This document shows, one piece after another, positions 31,112 through 39,885 of a DNA stretch of 64,000 nt. The first letter of the stretch is position 1; the number at the start of each line of letters is the position of its first letter. The notes beneath the pieces are model-generated. The model had not been told where the DNA came from. It saw only the letters and a program-made list of their open reading frames with translations, and searched no databases. The stretch is taken from positions 37,634 to 101,633 of the IMG/VR virus record IMGVR_UViG_3300039310_000050; one strand, given 5' to 3'. The position numbers and the translations under genes were made by a program. Source of the DNA: a virus.

Positions 31112-31360
31112 TTATTTTTGCTTTTTCCACCCAGTAGAAATTTTAGAATAACGCCGGTCTGACATTTCTACAATATTAGGATCTATTTGATTATTTAATG
31201 ATTCTTGAGCCCGCTGACGGAGTAATTGAGATGTAGAAAGAGTTTTAGATCTTTTTTCAACTATATCCTGCATCATTTCATTTACTTTGGGGCTTACTAC
31301 ATTATCAGGATTATTCTTTACTTGTTCCTTTAATTCAGAAATTTTTTGATTATCAAACAT
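31112..31360 (-). CDS. Hypothetical protein, 82 aa
   Basis: Helical and charged (QKISELKEQVKNNPDN ... SQLLRQRAQESLNNQ). Starts at the regA stop codon. Unknown function. Confidence 0.6.
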   Translation of the reverse strand: MFDNQKISELKEQVKNNPDNVVSPKVNEMMQDIVEKRSKTLSTSQLLRQRAQESLNNQIDPNIVEMSDRRYSKISTGWKKQK

Positions 31361-31764
31361 TATATCACTCTTTTCGGTTTTCCAATATTATATTTTGGAA
31401 CTAAAGTCCATCCTTCCTTTTCTTTGAAAGATAAAATTTTAATTAAATTAATTGGTGTAATAGGTGATTTAGATTTTTCTGGATCCACCAATTTTACTAA
31501 TCCCCATTCTGCCAAAAGATTTGCAATTGTATTACGGCGCCCTTTATCTTCTTCTGAAAAATTCGTTTGTTTTCCATCTAATGCAAAAAGTTCTTTAAAA
31601 TGGAGAATTTTATAGTGACCTTGTTTATGTAATATATGTGCCGATTGATATAATTTTGGTTCTTTACGTGAAGCTATTCCAATACGAGTTAAAGTTTCCT
31701 TAGTTTTTAAAAAATCATCCGGTGAGGATAAAGTGACTTCAATTCCAATATCATCAAATAACAT
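31360..31764 (-). CDS. regA: RegA translational repressor
   Basis: 134 residues from MLFDDIGIEVTLSSPDDF at 31764 (T4 RegA 122). DDFLKTKETLTRIGIASRKEPKLYQSAHILHKQGHYKILHFKEL, EEDKGRRNTIANLLAEWGLV and GWTLVPKYNIG align well with T4 RegA as I recall it. It binds start regions of early mRNAs, including its own. AAGGA precedes the chosen ATG; the frame further upstream is a leftover of an HNH gene. Genes 62 and 44 lie upstream as in T4. Confidence 0.92.
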   Translation of the reverse strand: MLFDDIGIEVTLSSPDDFLKTKETLTRIGIASRKEPKLYQSAHILHKQGHYKILHFKELFALDGKQTNFSEEDKGRRNTIANLLAEWGLVKLVDPEKSKSPITPINLIKILSFKEKEGWTLVPKYNIGKPKRVI

Positions 31765-31766
31765 AA

Positions 31767-31890
31767 TTTTTCCTTTTATTTCTTTGTTGTTCAGATCTTG
31801 TGGCCCACCCAACATTACCAGGCTCATAATTTTCATTATTATTTATATGATCAATAGTCTTTAGATGGACCTGAAATATCTTTATAAAAC
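31767..31890 (-). pseudogene. Relic of an HNH homing endonuclease (C-terminal end)
   Basis: Minus-strand reading gives IDHINNNENYEPGNVGWATR then SEQQRNKRKNYV, nearly the same as the C-terminus of the intact HNH gene at 9185-9715. A few preceding residues (CFIKIFQVHLKT) continue the frame into the end of gene 62. No start or HNH N-terminal part remains. Confidence 0.8.
31840..31847 (-). promoter_or_regulatory. Possible late box TATAAATA within the relic
   Basis: Exact match on the minus strand, 76 bp before the regA ATG, but it lies in former coding sequence for Asn-rich residues, so it may be chance. Confidence 0.3.
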
Positions 31891-32301
31891 ATTTTTCTTT
31901 TTATTTATACCACCCTGATACATTCGAGATTTAATATATTCAAGATCCTTTTCAGTAAGGATTTTCAATGCTTCTCTAGCTTTTTTAGTAGAATAGGAAT
32001 AATATTCTTTAACTAAATCTAAATTTTCAGGTTTTTCATCTTTTGTTCCTTTTGCAAAACGAGGACGCGCAGAAACACCATACAGATAAAAAAGATATTG
32101 AGGAGCACCATCTAAACTCGATCTTTTATTCATTTCTTGGGCATAATAAAGTGAATCAGGAAAACGAGCAAATATACGATTTATCACATACGCATACCGC
32201 TTATATTCTTTTTCAGTTATTTGAGGATCTGATTCAGAATCCTCAAGTAAATTTTTTTTCGTTTTATTAATTGAATCTAAAAACCTAAAAAAATCTGCCA
32301 T
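31882..32301 (-). CDS. 62: Clamp loader small subunit (T4 gp62)
   Basis: 139 residues from MADFFRFLDSINKTKKNLL at 32301. YVINRIFARFPDSLYYAQEMNKRSSLDGAPQYLFYLYG, RPRFAKGTKD and YSYSTKKAREALKIL match the short gp62-type subunits of T4-like phages. With gp44 it loads the gp45 clamp. It starts within the stop codon of the tiny upstream gene (TAATG). Its position between gene 44 and regA fits. Confidence 0.88.
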   Translation of the reverse strand: MADFFRFLDSINKTKKNLLEDSESDPQITEKEYKRYAYVINRIFARFPDSLYYAQEMNKRSSLDGAPQYLFYLYGVSARPRFAKGTKDEKPENLDLVKEYYSYSTKKAREALKILTEKDLEYIKSRMYQGGINKKKNVL

Positions 32302-32387
32302 TACAGAATATATTCCCAAGTACCATCCGCATCTGATAGGATATCTCCCGATTGTCTTTTCATTTTTACTACTTTCTTTTCTGTCAT
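32301..32387 (-). CDS. Small protein, 28 aa, coupled to gene 62
   Basis: MTEKKVVKMKRQSGDILSDA...; TAA overlaps the ATG of gene 62. AAGGATAAT before its start. Small but well placed. Confidence 0.5.
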   Translation of the reverse strand: MTEKKVVKMKRQSGDILSDADGTWEYIL

Positions 32388-32391
32388 ATTA

Positions 32392-33276
32392 TTATCCTTC
32401 TTTCAATAATTGTTCATGCATTGTTTTAAATGCTGCATAAAAATCTTCTGGATGAATTGAATAAGACCATAAATCACCATTCCCATCGGGAAAAGAAATT
32501 TCATAAAACCCAAAAAAGGTTCCACCGAAATGTGCTACTTGTTTTTCTTTTGGTGTATTTTCATTTTCAATTACATCTACCATACAATCTGCCAATTTAA
32601 ATCTCATTGTCCCTTTAGTTTGTCCGGGATACCAATCTCTTTGAACTGGGACAGAAATTGTAGCCACTGGAACTCTTGGCTTTTTGACAACTGGATCCGG
32701 ATCATTTTTGATTTCTTTTGGCTCTTTCTTTTTCTTTGCAATTTTCTTTTTCTTAACAGTTTTCTTTGGTACATATTTTTCCTCTACCAAATCTTCTGTC
32801 GGTGAATCTATTGAAGCATCAAATGCTTTATCGAGATTATCACCACTAATAACAATACCATGGTCATCTAACCACCATTGCGGAAATGAATGATCTTTGT
32901 TATGGTCTTCCAAAATTATATTATGTAATTCTATACCCCCCTTTTCAAACAATTCATCTATTTCATATTTTACATATACACGATAAGTATAATCTGAAAC
33001 CACAAGTATCAAAGAATTAGGATTATTTTCAGCCCATTTAATCAAATACCGTGAATTATCTTCCATCAATGAGGTTCCTGGCAGCATTCCACCAAAATCG
33101 TAAATAACTAAATCTGTACCTTCTTGAATACCACCCACGGAATGCGCCCGATATGCATCCAATTCACATGGAAAAATTAAAGCAGCAAATACTTTTTTAT
33201 GAGTTTCTACTTCCTCTTCTGCTGTATGCATAGAGGTGCCCATAGGATCTACAAGGATACAAGTTTTAATTTTCAT
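32392..33276 (-). CDS. Hypothetical protein, 294 aa, between genes 44 and 62
   Basis: N-terminal alpha/beta half: TCILVDPMGTSMH, DLVIYDFGGMLPG, LILVVSDYTYRVY look like a Rossmann- or receiver-like fold, without clear catalytic residues. Residues about 170-205 are a lysine-rich linker (KKTVKKKKIAKKKKEPKEI). The C-terminal 90 residues (MRFKLADCMVDVIENE ... GGTFFGFYEISFPDGNG) form a beta domain. T4 has no gene here. Overlaps gene 44 by 4 bp, so it is made together with the clamp loader. Confidence 0.68.
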   Translation of the reverse strand: MKIKTCILVDPMGTSMHTAEEEVETHKKVFAALIFPCELDAYRAHSVGGIQEGTDLVIYDFGGMLPGTSLMEDNSRYLIKWAENNPNSLILVVSDYTYRVYVKYEIDELFEKGGIELHNIILEDHNKDHSFPQWWLDDHGIVISGDNLDKAFDASIDSPTEDLVEEKYVPKKTVKKKKIAKKKKEPKEIKNDPDPVVKKPRVPVATISVPVQRDWYPGQTKGTMRFKLADCMVDVIENENTPKEKQVAHFGGTFFGFYEISFPDGNGDLWSYSIHPEDFYAAFKTMHEQLLKEG

Positions 33277-34217
33277 ATAACTTCAAATCCTTCATCTGCC
33301 ATTACAGTTGTTAAAAACGCAAGCAAACAAATTTCTTGATCCAAACTACGTGATGCTTGATCCAGAAAATCACCCAAAATCAAAACAAATTGTGGAATGA
33401 ATTCTGGCTTAAAATGAACATACATCACATCAAACAACTGCCGATATATGCGCGTGGGTTCATTATCTGCGTTATTAGCTACCCACTTTCTCACTTTACC
33501 AAAATCTTTATCTTTCATTGCTGCTAAAAGTTCCTTAATCGGAACATCGGCCAACTGGCTTAAAATACCTGAATCAATCTTTCCTGTAATTGCATATCTT
33601 TGAATTACACCAATTGTCATACGAAAATCAGGAAAGAATTTCGAAATCAATTGCATTAAAACTGCATTTTCAAATGGGATCTTTTCTATCTTTAAGATTT
33701 CGGCAATCCGTTGATGCATTTGTTTGGCCATAGAAACTTTTTCTTCTTTTGTTGGTTTAAAATCAACAATAGGACAGCGAGAAAATAAAGCATCAATTAC
33801 TTGATTCTTAAAATTGATAGTTAAAATAAAACTACAATTTCCAGAAAATTCTTCCATGAAATTCCGTAATGCTTCTTGAGTTAACTTGGTAAGCCCATCA
33901 GCTTCATCCAAAATAACTACTTTACGTCCACCAGTCATAGATACTGTTGATGAAAAACCACGAATATCTGTTCTCAATGTATCAATATTACCATTTTCAG
34001 AACAATTGATAATTAAACTATCCGCATCCAACTCATCACATAGCGCACGAGCAATAGTTGTTTTTCCAATTCCTGGAACACCATGTAAAGTTATATTAGG
34101 AATAATATTTTGATCTACATAAGATTGGAATATTATTCTGAGGTTTTCTGGAAGGACTGTATCTTTTACCGTACGTGGACGATATTTCTCTGCCCAAATA
34201 ATTTCTTTACGAATCAT
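33273..34217 (-). CDS. 44: Clamp loader large subunit (T4 gp44)
   Basis: 314 residues (T4 319). WAEKYRPRTVKDTVLP start, Walker A GVPGIGKTT (46-54), Walker B ILDEADG (102-108), arginine-finger FSRCP, then the C-terminal collar domain. AAA+ ATPase that opens the gp45 clamp with gp62. The start lies in the tail of a frameshifted small gene. Confidence 0.94.
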   Translation of the reverse strand: MIRKEIIWAEKYRPRTVKDTVLPENLRIIFQSYVDQNIIPNITLHGVPGIGKTTIARALCDELDADSLIINCSENGNIDTLRTDIRGFSSTVSMTGGRKVVILDEADGLTKLTQEALRNFMEEFSGNCSFILTINFKNQVIDALFSRCPIVDFKPTKEEKVSMAKQMHQRIAEILKIEKIPFENAVLMQLISKFFPDFRMTIGVIQRYAITGKIDSGILSQLADVPIKELLAAMKDKDFGKVRKWVANNADNEPTRIYRQLFDVMYVHFKPEFIPQFVLILGDFLDQASRSLDQEICLLAFLTTVMADEGFEVI

Positions 34218-34397
34218 GTAATACTTTTTCCTTTTCTTTTTTCAATTTAATTATTGTAGGATATTTAGGATCTCTACACCATCTACAAAGTAATGGTGCT
34301 CCTTTCATTTCACCCTCAAGAATTACAGCATCATAAAATAACCCGCGCGATCAGGAAATAATTGGTCACTCTCTCCACAAATTTTACATTTTTCCAT
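34207..34397 (-). pseudogene. Zinc-ribbon gene broken by a frameshift
   Basis: ATG at 34397 overlaps the upstream stop (TAATG). Frame 1 gives MEKCKICGESDQLFPDRAG; a shift then gives LFYDAVILEGEMKGAPLLCRWCRDPKYPTIIK and a stop at 34207. CxxC and CxxC together would form a zinc ribbon. Span 191 bp, not a multiple of three. Confidence 0.6.
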
Positions 34398-34678
34398 TAT
34401 GTAACCACCACTTTCAATTTAGTTCCTTGATTTTGTCCTTGATAATATGTAGGTTGTAAACATGCACTACAAACTCCTGCATAATATTTTGGTAATTTAA
34501 CTACTTGATCTGATTGAATTAAATCAAGGAACTTCTTTACACTAAAGGGATATGTTTTACGTTTTTCTTTATTTTCTGGTTCACTGGTATCAATTGCCAA
34601 AAATTGAGCCATTTTACGTTTCTGACCACAAAATTGGCAATGTAAAGTTGTATTTTTTCTTTTAGTAGATTTAGCCAT
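34397..34678 (-). CDS. Zinc-ribbon protein, 93 aa; source or partner of the ligase repeat
   Basis: Start MAKSTKRKNTTLHCQFCGQKRKM at 34678; CQFC and CSAC, about 60 residues apart, form a plausible zinc ribbon. The segment QVVKLPKYYAGVCSACLQPTY is encoded by the 65-bp repeat also found in the ligase. It fits naturally here as the second half of the ribbon, so this is likely the original copy. Its start overlaps the upstream gene. Confidence 0.72.
   Translation of the reverse strand: MAKSTKRKNTTLHCQFCGQKRKMAQFLAIDTSEPENKEKRKTYPFSVKKFLDLIQSDQVVKLPKYYAGVCSACLQPTYYQGQNQGTKLKVVVT
34445..34509 (-). repeat. 65-bp direct repeat, copy in zinc-ribbon gene
   Basis: Identical to 21278-21342; see that entry. 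Confidence 0.95.
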
Positions 34679-34940
34679 TTTCAATAGTCAAGGTTGATTT
34701 TAATTCCTTGTATCCTTTAACTATAATATCCCATTCAGGACCTACATATATAGAATTAAAAGGATGAAGTGATTTATCTAATTTAAAAACACCTTCACCA
34801 GCTAAAAGAAAAATTCCATTACCCAAACCATCAATATATCCAGAAAATACTGTTCCATATGTAATAGATCCTAAACGTCTAGATTCTTTTTTAACTTCTT
34901 TAGTTTTAATATTAATTTTCATTTGTGCCATAATTTCCAT
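34671..34940 (-). CDS. Hypothetical protein, 89 aa
   Basis: KESRRLGSITYGTVFSGYIDGLGNGIFLLAGEGVFKLDKS; beta-rich. Start is either 34940 or the ATG three codons later. No function assigned. Confidence 0.6.
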   Translation of the reverse strand: MEIMAQMKINIKTKEVKKESRRLGSITYGTVFSGYIDGLGNGIFLLAGEGVFKLDKSLHPFNSIYVGPEWDIIVKGYKELKSTLTIENG

Positions 34941-34981
34941 TTTTCCTTTTCACATTATTTGATTTATTATCCATAATATTT

Positions 34982-35057
34982 TGGTAGAGTTACCGAGGAT
35001 TGAACTCGGATTTGTGGCGTGAAGGGCCACCTTCCTATCCATTTAGAAGATAACTCC
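34982..35057 (-). tRNA. tRNA-Glu (TTC anticodon)
   Basis: Acceptor GGAGTTA/TAACTCT, anticodon stem GTGGC/GCCAC with loop CCTTCAC, T-loop TTCAATC, encoded CCA. Isolated from the other tRNAs, just after gene 45. Confidence 0.93.
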
Positions 35058-35062
35058 ACATT

Positions 35063-35761
35063 TTAATTACCATATTGACTAGCATTTGCTTCTAATACAA
35101 TATGATATGTAAGTGGTAAAGTCTCATGTTTAAAGCGGCTAATACCATCTTTACATACTGCAACATCATAAGTGCCTGGAATTAATGTTAAATAATCAAT
35201 TTTCCAAACAAATTTAAATGGAGGAATTTTAGCAGGTGCTTTACCAATTTCAAGACTGGTTGTATTTGTACTGCTATTTTTACTATCTAATGTAGTTAGA
35301 CTTAACTTTTTACCATCACTTTCAAGAGCCAATTCAGGCGTTCCTAAAGTTCTAGCCATATTTGTAATTGATCGAAATTGAGCTTCTGTTAATTTTAAGG
35401 TAACTTCAGTACTAGGTAAAGCTATTTTTTTCTTAGGATCTGGAATATATGCTAAAGCTTCATCTCCATAATGATATTTAACCGATAAACCACCAGATTC
35501 ATCACTAATTTTAACATATTCATCAGCTTCATCAAAAATCAATGTTGGTTTTTCAAATTGTGTTGTTACTGATAAAAATTGAGTTAAATCATAAATTGTA
35601 AATCTTTTAGGAAATTTTTCTGTTATTTCTACTTCTGCAAAAGTATGTTTCTTTACAGAACGTGTTACCAAATTATTTCCTTTTGGAAACAATAATGTTT
35701 GATTAATAGTTGCAAAATTCTTTAAAATATCAGTTGTTATTGGTGTTAATAATAGAGACAT
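35063..35761 (-). CDS. 45: Sliding clamp (T4 gp45)
   Basis: 232 residues (T4 228). LKNFATINQTLLFPKGN, FTIYDLTQFLSV and the C-terminal LTYHIVLEANASQYG correspond to conserved parts of gp45 as recalled. Trimeric processivity clamp for gp43, and in T4 also a mobile activator of late transcription, which fits the gp55 gene and late boxes here. The start overlaps the upstream gene by 32 bp. Confidence 0.9.
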   Translation of the reverse strand: MSLLLTPITTDILKNFATINQTLLFPKGNNLVTRSVKKHTFAEVEITEKFPKRFTIYDLTQFLSVTTQFEKPTLIFDEADEYVKISDESGGLSVKYHYGDEALAYIPDPKKKIALPSTEVTLKLTEAQFRSITNMARTLGTPELALESDGKKLSLTTLDSKNSSTNTTSLEIGKAPAKIPPFKFVWKIDYLTLIPGTYDVAVCKDGISRFKHETLPLTYHIVLEANASQYGN

Positions 35762-36173
35762 TAGCTAATTCCTTTTTCATTTCAATTATAAATTTCAATC
35801 TTAATGTATTTTCCAATACCGATTTATAATGTTGCATTAAAACTAATTTATATGCTTCAGAATCTTTAGTAACTATTACGGTATCCATTGCTTCAAATAA
35901 AGCTTGGCGCATATATACTAAACTATCCAAATGTTCTTCATAAGCATCTTTTAATGCATCACGCCCATTGAATGGTTGAAGTCTTGTACCATACTTATGA
36001 TATCCTGTACGGTCCCTTAATTTAATATCATCCATCAATTTTAATTGTGTTTTTTCTTGTATTGATCCTGGAGGAAATTTTTGTCTTGATAAATCACTTA
36101 ATACAAGATCCCAAATAGCAGGTTTATTATTTACTATTGGAGGCGGTTCTTTTTTCCATAATTCTTCATTCAT
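35730..36173 (-). CDS. Conserved phage protein, 147 aa, possible dNTP pyrophosphohydrolase-like
   Basis: RDRTGYHKYGTRLQPFNGRDALKDAYEEHLDSLVYMRQALFE recurs in phage proteins annotated as dATP/dGTP or MazG-like pyrophosphohydrolase domains; the E-x-x-x-D-x-x-x-Y arrangement would suit metal binding. Function not proven. Own consensus promoter. Confidence 0.6.
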   Translation of the reverse strand: MNEELWKKEPPPIVNNKPAIWDLVLSDLSRQKFPPGSIQEKTQLKLMDDIKLRDRTGYHKYGTRLQPFNGRDALKDAYEEHLDSLVYMRQALFEAMDTVIVTKDSEAYKLVLMQHYKSVLENTLRLKFIIEMKKELANVSIINTNNN

Positions 36174-36218
36174 TTTAAATATATCCCAAAATACTAAATT
36201 TTCTTTTTATCATTATTC

Positions 36219-36247
36219 ATTATAACATATTTCTATTTGGTTGTCAA
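36219..36247 (-). promoter_or_regulatory. Consensus sigma70 promoter
   Basis: Minus strand TTGACA (36242-36247), 17-bp spacer, TATAAT (36219-36224); likely drives the gene at 36173 and gene 45. Confidence 0.85.
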
Positions 36248-37177
36248 TTACCAAGTTTTCTTAATTGGCGGAGCAATAGGGTGTGAATTATCTTCATTTC
36301 CTATATCATCAGGTCCATCTTGTGCATTTGGATCTATTTTGGTATAAACATCAAGGAAACTAGTTTGAGTATTTAAATCAAATCTAGCAATACTATCTCG
36401 AATAGCCTTAATTCTATTACGTTTAAAAATGGCATAAGCTTTCACAATATATACTAAACGACCAGTACTAATTGTTTCATCTACACCACCTTGATTATAT
36501 GTTTGCCGTATATTTTCTGCCCATTGACACAAACAATCAATAAAATCAGGAGATTCAATACCATATATTGATAAATTCTTTTTAAGAATTTTGGCAGTTA
36601 TTTTTGAATTTGGATATCCTTGTTCATACATTAAAGGAAATCTTTCCAATAATGCTTCATTCATTACATTTGTTCCAATATATTTACCATCTTCACTACC
36701 TCGACCTTTTGTATTAGCTGTAGCTACAATATTGAAACCCTTACAAGGATGCACCCAACGATTAATTTTTTTAATATAAATTCCACTACCTTCTAAAAGA
36801 GGTTGCATACATAAAAATTTGGAAGAACCTAAATCAATTTCATCTAATAAAAGAAGTGCACCACTAGGATCTTCGGCTGCTTTAACTGCTGGTCCATCTT
36901 CCCAAATTGTATCTCCATTAATTAACTTATAACTTCCTAATAAATCACTTTCATCCGTTTCAATCGTAATATTTACTCGATACAAATTTTTCTTATTTTC
37001 TGCACAAATCTGTAAAGGAATTAATGTCTTCCCAGATCTTGTGGGACCTGTAATATAAAATGGTAGAAAAATACCACTATCAATAATAGTTTTTACATCA
37101 TTATAACAACCAAAAGGAACAAAGGTTGGGTCTTTTTCAGGAATAAAATTATTTGAATTTTCAATTTTCTTCTTCAT
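36248..37177 (-). CDS. MoxR/CobS-like AAA+ ATPase
   Basis: 309 residues. Walker A GPTRSGKT (44-51), Walker B ALLLLDEID (107-115), sensor region NIVATANTKGRG and EALLERFPLMYE, typical of MoxR and CobS ATPases. CobS-like genes are known in cyanophages and other T4-like phages, where their role is unclear. The VWA/CobT-like partner is encoded just upstream (37660-39861), so the pair probably forms a chaperone or metal-insertion-like complex (inference from the MoxR-VWA families). Confidence 0.85.
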   Translation of the reverse strand: MKKKIENSNNFIPEKDPTFVPFGCYNDVKTIIDSGIFLPFYITGPTRSGKTLIPLQICAENKKNLYRVNITIETDESDLLGSYKLINGDTIWEDGPAVKAAEDPSGALLLLDEIDLGSSKFLCMQPLLEGSGIYIKKINRWVHPCKGFNIVATANTKGRGSEDGKYIGTNVMNEALLERFPLMYEQGYPNSKITAKILKKNLSIYGIESPDFIDCLCQWAENIRQTYNQGGVDETISTGRLVYIVKAYAIFKRNRIKAIRDSIARFDLNTQTSFLDVYTKIDPNAQDGPDDIGNEDNSHPIAPPIKKTW

Positions 37178-37239
37178 AATGTATATTATCCAATTTTTTA
37201 TTCTATTCCAAAAGGTTTCGCTTTTACATCATTTTCATC

Positions 37240-37566
37240 TTACCATACTTCAGGTTCAACTGGCTCCTTTGGAACTTTCAATGGTTTCGTTTTAATTACT
37301 ACATCTTTAAATGCCACAACTGGCAATTTTAAAAGAACAGTCAAATCATATCGGGCCCGTTTATCTGGAATACGAACCTTTAAATTCTTACTAATCCATG
37401 ATGGTGCAAATTTTAAACCATTAATCTCTTTTGTAGCTTTTAATAAATCAGAACGTTTTACAAGATTTGCATTCTTTCCAAATTTTGCAATTAGTTGATC
37501 TAAAAATAATCTTTGGCTTGTTGTTAAACTTTTTGGTGAATTATTATCCACTTTTTTCTTGGACAT
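37240..37566 (-). CDS. Hypothetical protein, 108 aa
   Basis: TTSQRLFLDQLIAKFG and RSDLLKATKEINGLKFAPSWISKNLKVRIPDKRARYDL: a winged-helix-like or DNA-binding appearance, not certain. Lies between the MoxR and VWA genes with a perfect promoter. Confidence 0.62.
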   Translation of the reverse strand: MSKKKVDNNSPKSLTTSQRLFLDQLIAKFGKNANLVKRSDLLKATKEINGLKFAPSWISKNLKVRIPDKRARYDLTVLLKLPVVAFKDVVIKTKPLKVPKEPVEPEVW

Positions 37567-37584
37567 TTCTAACCCCTATCTTTA

Positions 37585-37613
37585 ATTATACTATATTTTC
37601 AATGAATTGTCAA
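37585..37613 (-). promoter_or_regulatory. Perfect consensus sigma70 promoter
   Basis: Minus strand TTGACA (37608-37613), 17-bp spacer, TATAAT (37585-37590). Confidence 0.88.
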
Positions 37614-37659
37614 GTACCCTATTTAATGAATCTTGTTAAAAAACGCGGACATTATAAAA

Positions 37660-39861
37660 TTAAGAAATCATCCGTATAAACCGAGTGAGAACTACGCGTT
37701 GTTTCCTCTGTTTCAATCCATGATCAGTCATTGCTGTTACCATTTGACGATTACTCATTGGCATTGCTGGCGCAAACGGACTTGATGGTAAATGAATTTT
37801 CAATTCTTTTCCTCCAGGAATAATATAAAATTCATTATATCCCATATCATCAGCCAAAATAAAACCATTTTTATTAAATTCACCTCTTAATTTATTTTGG
37901 CTATCTTCATCTATCCATCTTTTAGGACATAAAATTTCAAACGCATGATTTTTTAATTCTTCAGAATCTCCCGAAATAAAAAATCCAATAGCATTAACTC
38001 CTGTACGATTACGGAAAATTTGTAAAAATTGTGAAGTATTTTCCATAGATGATACCGAAATTGGATAATCTATATGAGTTATTGGATCTTTCAAAAATAT
38101 ATCATTTTTATTACAATCAATAGGTAATACATGTCCTTCTTCATTACCTACATAATAATGATCTGTTGTTGCTTCACCATCTGTAATAAAAATTGTATTT
38201 ACTTTTTGATATTTCTTACAAAATGGTTTAACCATCTCTATCGCAGTTACAATGGTTTCATTTAAAGGAGTACCTCCCATTAAATCTGTGGGTGGTAAAG
38301 AAAGTTGATTACTAGAAGCCATCATTAATAAATTAATACAAGCATCATTAAAATCTGTGGCGGACATATTACTTGATAAAATTTGACGTAACTTAAATCC
38401 TGCAAAAAAAGCAAAATCATCTTTATGATGTATAAATTCATCCGCGTTTGCTTCTATTCCCAAAGAAAAAATATTTTGCTTACTATGTGTTGCATATGAT
38501 CCAAAAGTATAAACATCAAATGGAATTTGTTCTTTTTTAGCAAATAAAACCAAATTCAATAATTGATGAATAGCTCCCAACATATGTGGTTCCATGGAAC
38601 CACTCCAATCAACAAAAATTTGTAAAATATGATTCTTACCTTCTGGTATAGTGGCCACTTTCAACATAATATCATCTTCAAATTTATACCTATTTAATTT
38701 ATGAAGATCGATAATTCCCATATTTGAAATTTGGGTTCTACGGTATGCATCGGCCGCTTTATGTATTTCAAATTCTTTTTGTAACCATGCAACCACTGGT
38801 TTATTTTCTTCTTTAAATTTTTCAAATTCATTAGTATGAAGAGAAACCATATTTGGTTTTTGATCATAAAATAATCTAATTTCAGAATGAACTACCCAAT
38901 AAGGAATAATAATTTGATCTAATTTTGGAATAGGTATACCTAAATATTTAACATTTTTAGCCATAGAATCAATTAAATTTTCTTGAGATTTTTCCCAAGT
39001 TTTATCAGTTTCCGATTCTATAGGAATATCTAATTCCGATTCATTGTCCTTTTCGGTTTTAGTGGTTTCTTTGGATTTTTTGTCTTCATTGGTTTCTTTG
39101 GTTTCTTTGGAAGTATCTTTTTTAATTTCATTTTCTTCCTTTTCTGGTTCTACAGTATCTTCCTCATTATCAGATTCATCAATATCTGAATCGGGATCAA
39201 TTACATCAGAATCTTCTTTTTGAGATACATTCTGTTCTTTTTGTTTCTCTTCTTGATTTTCTTCCTTTTGTGATTCTCTTTTTTTCTTTTGTTCCTCTTT
39301 AGCATACTTATATAAGTCAAAACAAATATCTATAACATCATTAAATATTAATGCTTTTTCAATACGATCAACAAATTCATGTTCAATTGGAGAAAAAATA
39401 ATTGAAGAATCTCTCGTTTTAAAATAAACATTAATACGGTCTATAATATTGAATTCATTTATATTACGAGATTTCGTAGCAAAAAAATCTCTATCTACTA
39501 ATTCTTTATATCCATTTAAAAATGCTTTTCGGCCACCAGGATATTTGATCTTTATAAGTTTTTCAATACGGCAATCTTCTACAATATTGATAAGTCTTTT
39601 TGCAGCCCGAGGATGAATAGGATTAACATACATACATGCTTCAGTAAATATATTTCCTCCTTGTGTAGAAAATAATGCATGTGATACTTCATGAAGGATA
39701 AAAAGATCATATATATCATTTGATATATCTTTCCAAATTGGAAGAGTTAATATTCTTCTTTTTGGATCGAAGGACGCAGTACAAATACCCGCATGTACTA
39801 CTGTTAAATCTTCTTTAGCTAATAATTTTGCCAACATCTTTTTGGATTGAATGTTTATCAT
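37660..39861 (-). CDS. VWA-domain, CobT-like protein with N-terminal HExxH
   Basis: 733 residues. N-terminal IYDLFILHEVSHALFST (HEVSH at 57-61) looks like a metallopeptidase-like helix. Residues about 200-290 are a long acidic and lysine-rich linker (KEENQEEKQKEQNVSQKE, DESDNEEDTVEPEKEENE), as in CobT. The C-terminal VWA domain has the MIDAS motif DWSGSM (about 418) with TDLMGGTPL and FITDGEATTDH. Together with the MoxR-like ATPase it resembles CobS/CobT and MoxR/VWA pairs, which remodel or metallate target proteins. Its target in the phage is unknown. Confidence 0.85.
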   Translation of the reverse strand: MINIQSKKMLAKLLAKEDLTVVHAGICTASFDPKRRILTLPIWKDISNDIYDLFILHEVSHALFSTQGGNIFTEACMYVNPIHPRAAKRLINIVEDCRIEKLIKIKYPGGRKAFLNGYKELVDRDFFATKSRNINEFNIIDRINVYFKTRDSSIIFSPIEHEFVDRIEKALIFNDVIDICFDLYKYAKEEQKKKRESQKEENQEEKQKEQNVSQKEDSDVIDPDSDIDESDNEEDTVEPEKEENEIKKDTSKETKETNEDKKSKETTKTEKDNESELDIPIESETDKTWEKSQENLIDSMAKNVKYLGIPIPKLDQIIIPYWVVHSEIRLFYDQKPNMVSLHTNEFEKFKEENKPVVAWLQKEFEIHKAADAYRRTQISNMGIIDLHKLNRYKFEDDIMLKVATIPEGKNHILQIFVDWSGSMEPHMLGAIHQLLNLVLFAKKEQIPFDVYTFGSYATHSKQNIFSLGIEANADEFIHHKDDFAFFAGFKLRQILSSNMSATDFNDACINLLMMASSNQLSLPPTDLMGGTPLNETIVTAIEMVKPFCKKYQKVNTIFITDGEATTDHYYVGNEEGHVLPIDCNKNDIFLKDPITHIDYPISVSSMENTSQFLQIFRNRTGVNAIGFFISGDSEELKNHAFEILCPKRWIDEDSQNKLRGEFNKNGFILADDMGYNEFYIIPGGKELKIHLPSSPFAPAMPMSNRQMVTAMTDHGLKQRKQRVVLTRFIRMIS

Positions 39862-39885
39862 TTAATCTCCAAAGACTTCAAAATT

